Assembly: GCA_910585345.1 (NCBI GenBank)
Contig: CAJUDS010000016.1
Span: 1-51,282, forward strand
Direction: 5' to 3'
DNA from: an uncultured Lachnospiraceae bacterium
GTDB taxonomy: Bacteria > Bacillota > Clostridia > Lachnospirales > Lachnospiraceae
Length of the DNA stretch: 51,282 bases
Numbering within the stretch: position 1 is the stretch's first letter; each line of letters starts with the position of its first letter. Under the pieces are notes generated by a model. The model ran no database searches, was not told the DNA's origin, and saw nothing but the letters and a program-made list of their open reading frames with translations. Below are positions 49,673 to 51,282 of the stretch, one piece after another. A program made the translations under genes and the position numbers.

Positions 49673-49900
49673 TCATACGTTCTTTTCTCCGCCGAAATGT
49701 TTTTTCCCATACTCTTCTTTCACCAAATCAATTGTTTTGCCGCCGATACCAAAATTCTGATCCGGCACTTCCTTGATGGTTGTCACAAAAAACTCCTGCG
49801 GTACTTTCATAATCTCGGACGCTACTTCTGTCAGGCGTCCGATCAGCTCTTTTTTCTGCGCATCTGATAAAGCTCCGCTCTCCACCGTGATATAGGGCAT
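49673..49900 (-). CDS. 4-oxalocrotonate tautomerase-like protein
   Basis: A 75-residue tautomerase. After Met removal the catalytic Pro1 would be exposed (MPYITVESG). SDAQKKELIGRLTEVASEIM and FFVTTIKEVPDQNFGIGGK match the family. It is slightly longer than 4-OT (62) and close to the PptA-like group. The physiological substrate is not evident. GGAGG precedes the start, and a promoter with a 140-nt leader lies at 50048-50077. Confidence 0.9.
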   Translation of the reverse strand: MPYITVESGALSDAQKKELIGRLTEVASEIMKVPQEFFVTTIKEVPDQNFGIGGKTIDLVKEEYGKKHFGGEKNV

Positions 49901-50239
49901 CTTGCTTTCCTCCTTTGCTCCCGTTTTTACGATCCTTCTTATTCTTGTATTCTCTTTCCCGTATTTTCACCAACGCTTCCGGGCAAGTCCTTTTACGCCG
50001 CATCCCCGGCGGTCCCTTCCCCTGACTTTGATGAAATCTCTGCTCCTATCATAGCACAGAATACTCGAAATGGACAAGAAAGCATCGCTTTGCGTTTCCC
50101 GTTTCTCCAAAATCATATCCTTTTAAGCAGGACAAACACAGAAAGGAATTTTGCTTCCGGCAGATAGCAGAAAGTAAAAAGTCCGTGTACGATGTATCTC
50201 TGGGAAATACACTCGATTACAGACAAAGGAGACTCTACT
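49901..50239. other. Divergent intergenic region between tautomerase and recombinase
   Basis: A 339-nt gap. It holds the tautomerase promoter and leader on the minus strand and the recombinase's AAAGGAG site at its right end. No gene or clear repeat is seen; I found no attachment-site-like direct repeat. Confidence 0.55.
50048..50077 (-). promoter_or_regulatory. Promoter of the tautomerase gene
   Basis: The minus strand has TTGTCC (50077-50072), 18 nt and TATGAT (50053-50048) with a TGC extension before the -10. Confidence 0.5.
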
Positions 50240-51160
50240 ATGGATACTTTACAGACACAGATTCAAAATTATCTCGAATACTGCGGCACGCACAAATGCC
50301 TGGATGAAAAGACACTGAAAGCGTACCGCATTGATTTACGGCAGTTTTCCGCGCAGATTCCCGTCTCACACGCCTCGGAAATCACCTCTTCTATGCTCGA
50401 AAATCACATCTCTATGCTGCACCGACGATATCAGCCAAAAACCGTGAAACGTAAAATCGCCTCTGTAAAAGCGCTCTTTCGGTATCTTATGTATCGGGAA
50501 ATCCTTGACCGCAATCCTTTTGACAAAATACAACTCCGCTTCCGGGAACCTCTACGGCTGCCTAAAACAATTCCCCTGCACACAGTTGAAGTCTTTCTCG
50601 CCGCCATTTACGGACAGCGCCTAAACGCCTCTACCGTTTACCGGAAACGCAATGCCCTACGGGATGCCGCCGTGGCGGAACTTCTGTTTGCCACCGGTAT
50701 GCGGATATCGGAACTGTGCAGCTTAAAAAGTCAGGATATCAATCTGCATGACGGCACAATCCTGATCTATGGCAAAGGCCGTAAGGAACGCCGCATTCAG
50801 ATCGGCAGCGGGGAAGTGATTCGGATACTGAACGAATATAGCTGCAATTTTTCCGCAGAAATCCGTTCCTGCGGCCATTTCTTTGCCAATCAGTCCGGGA
50901 AATCTCTCTCCGACCAGGCAGTCCGCCGGATGATCAACAAGTACGCTGCCCTCGTTTCCATTGATTTGCACATCACGCCCCACATGTTCCGCCACACCTT
51001 CGCCACCAGTCTTTTGGAAGCGGGCGTAGATATCCGCTTCATTCAGGAAATGCTGGGACACAGCTCCATCAACACCACCGAGATTTATACCCATGTCGCT
51101 GTCGCCAAACAGAGGGATATCCTCGCCGCAAAACATCCCCGAAAGGATTTTCGGCTATAG
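50240..51160 (+). CDS. Tyrosine recombinase/integrase (XerC/XerD-like)
   Basis: A 306-residue site-specific recombinase. The ATG at 50240 (MDTLQTQIQNYLEY) follows AAAGGAG; the frame is open 16 codons further 5' with no better site. An N-terminal SAM-like core-binding domain (about 1-100) precedes the catalytic domain with Arg155 in GMRISELC, Lys179 or a neighbour in GKGRKER, HMFRHTFAT (His248, Arg251), LGHSS (His274) and the nucleophile Tyr283 in IYTH. All catalytic residues are present. It could be a chromosomal Xer-type enzyme or the integrase of a mobile or inverting element extending past the window. The downstream gene starts 64 nt after it, on the same strand. Confidence 0.94.
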   Translation: MDTLQTQIQNYLEYCGTHKCLDEKTLKAYRIDLRQFSAQIPVSHASEITSSMLENHISMLHRRYQPKTVKRKIASVKALFRYLMYREILDRNPFDKIQLRFREPLRLPKTIPLHTVEVFLAAIYGQRLNASTVYRKRNALRDAAVAELLFATGMRISELCSLKSQDINLHDGTILIYGKGRKERRIQIGSGEVIRILNEYSCNFSAEIRSCGHFFANQSGKSLSDQAVRRMINKYAALVSIDLHITPHMFRHTFATSLLEAGVDIRFIQEMLGHSSINTTEIYTHVAVAKQRDILAAKHPRKDFRL

Positions 51161-51176
51161 ACATATACCGGTTCGA

Positions 51177-51207
51177 AAGGCAGTCCTGCAGAAATGAGGA
51201 CTGCCTT
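51177..51207. terminator. 11-bp perfect hairpin after the recombinase gene
   Basis: AAGGCAGTCCT and AGGACTGCCTT pair with a 9-nt loop. It is followed by GGAGGAGGGAGG rather than T residues, so it may attenuate or lie close to the next gene's ribosome binding site rather than terminate fully. Confidence 0.45.
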
Positions 51208-51224
51208 GGAGGAGGGAGGAATTG

Positions 51225-51282
51225 ATGGATAATTCAAAGTTATCTGTTGGATTTTGGGATAAAGATCGAATGGGTAATCTGG
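51225..51282 (+). CDS. Start of an unidentified gene (cut by window)
   Basis: Only 19 codons are visible (MDNSKLSVGFWDKDRMGNL). The ATG at 51225 is preceded by a strong GGAGGGAGG, so this is a real start. The function cannot be told; its place behind the recombinase suggests a linked gene. Confidence 0.6.
   Translation, partial: MDNSKLSVGFWDKDRMGNL

Noticed and set aside
1..51282. CRISPR arrays, tRNA or rRNA genes, retrons, diversity-generating retroelements
   Set aside because: I saw no regular direct repeats with spacers, no tRNA-like cloverleaf and no reverse transcriptase motif.

Overview
The window comes from a Gram-positive anaerobe of the class Clostridia, most probably a Lachnospiraceae member. 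This is inferred from a PolC-type replicative polymerase, the pyrH-frr-uppS-cdsA-dxr-rseP-ispG-polC gene order, FeoB with a Cys-rich partner peptide, a PadR/FtsW pair, a DUF1848 protein, and strong AGGAGG ribosome binding sites with occasional GTG and TTG starts. Most of the window looks like ordinary chromosome. The restriction-modification segment is visibly more AT-rich, and an integrase lies at the right end. I see no rRNA, tRNA or CRISPR array.

Layout. 1-2056: the 5' part of an rlmD-like 23S rRNA methyltransferase and a small acidic membrane protein. 2057-17033, all on the minus strand: a long housekeeping cluster. Read in transcription order it is polysaccharide deacetylase, bactofilin, pyrH, frr, uppS, cdsA, dxr, rseP, a PP2C phosphatase, a membrane Ser/Thr kinase, ispG and polC. 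It joins UMP supply, ribosome recycling, isoprenoid and undecaprenyl carrier synthesis, phospholipid synthesis, envelope proteolysis and replication. The kinase/phosphatase pair is an unusual insertion. 17091-24932: a chemoreceptor, then an operon of marR, membrane fusion lipoprotein and RND pump behind a near-consensus promoter with a palindromic operator. 25072-29300: an iron module of two FeoA proteins, FeoB and its Cys-rich peptide, with a divergent DtxR-type regulator followed by a superoxide dismutase.

29288-31540: a three-gene operon of related Lachnospiraceae-type proteins of unknown function behind a promoter that looks like sigma-28, suggesting a link to motility. 31668-34960: a CAP-domain secreted protein, an unrecognised membrane-anchored protein and an iron alcohol dehydrogenase. 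35176-39447: an IS3 transposase relic abutting an AlwI-like type IIS restriction enzyme and a double-domain adenine methyltransferase. 40116-42825: an acetyltransferase, a 268-bp imperfect palindromic element, and a PadR regulator with an FtsW/RodA-like protein under a promoter carrying two palindromes of the same geometry. 42862-45204: an SOS DNA-damage cassette (SRAP protein, Y-family polymerase with two LexA-type boxes, small unknown protein). 45402-49900: TatD, a MalY-type C-S lyase, a DUF1848 protein, an aldose epimerase-like protein and a tautomerase. 50240-51282: a tyrosine recombinase and the start of another gene.

The best candidates for something undescribed are the sigma-28-type three-gene operon, the palindromic element upstream of padR, and the kinase/phosphatase pair inside the isoprenoid/envelope operon.
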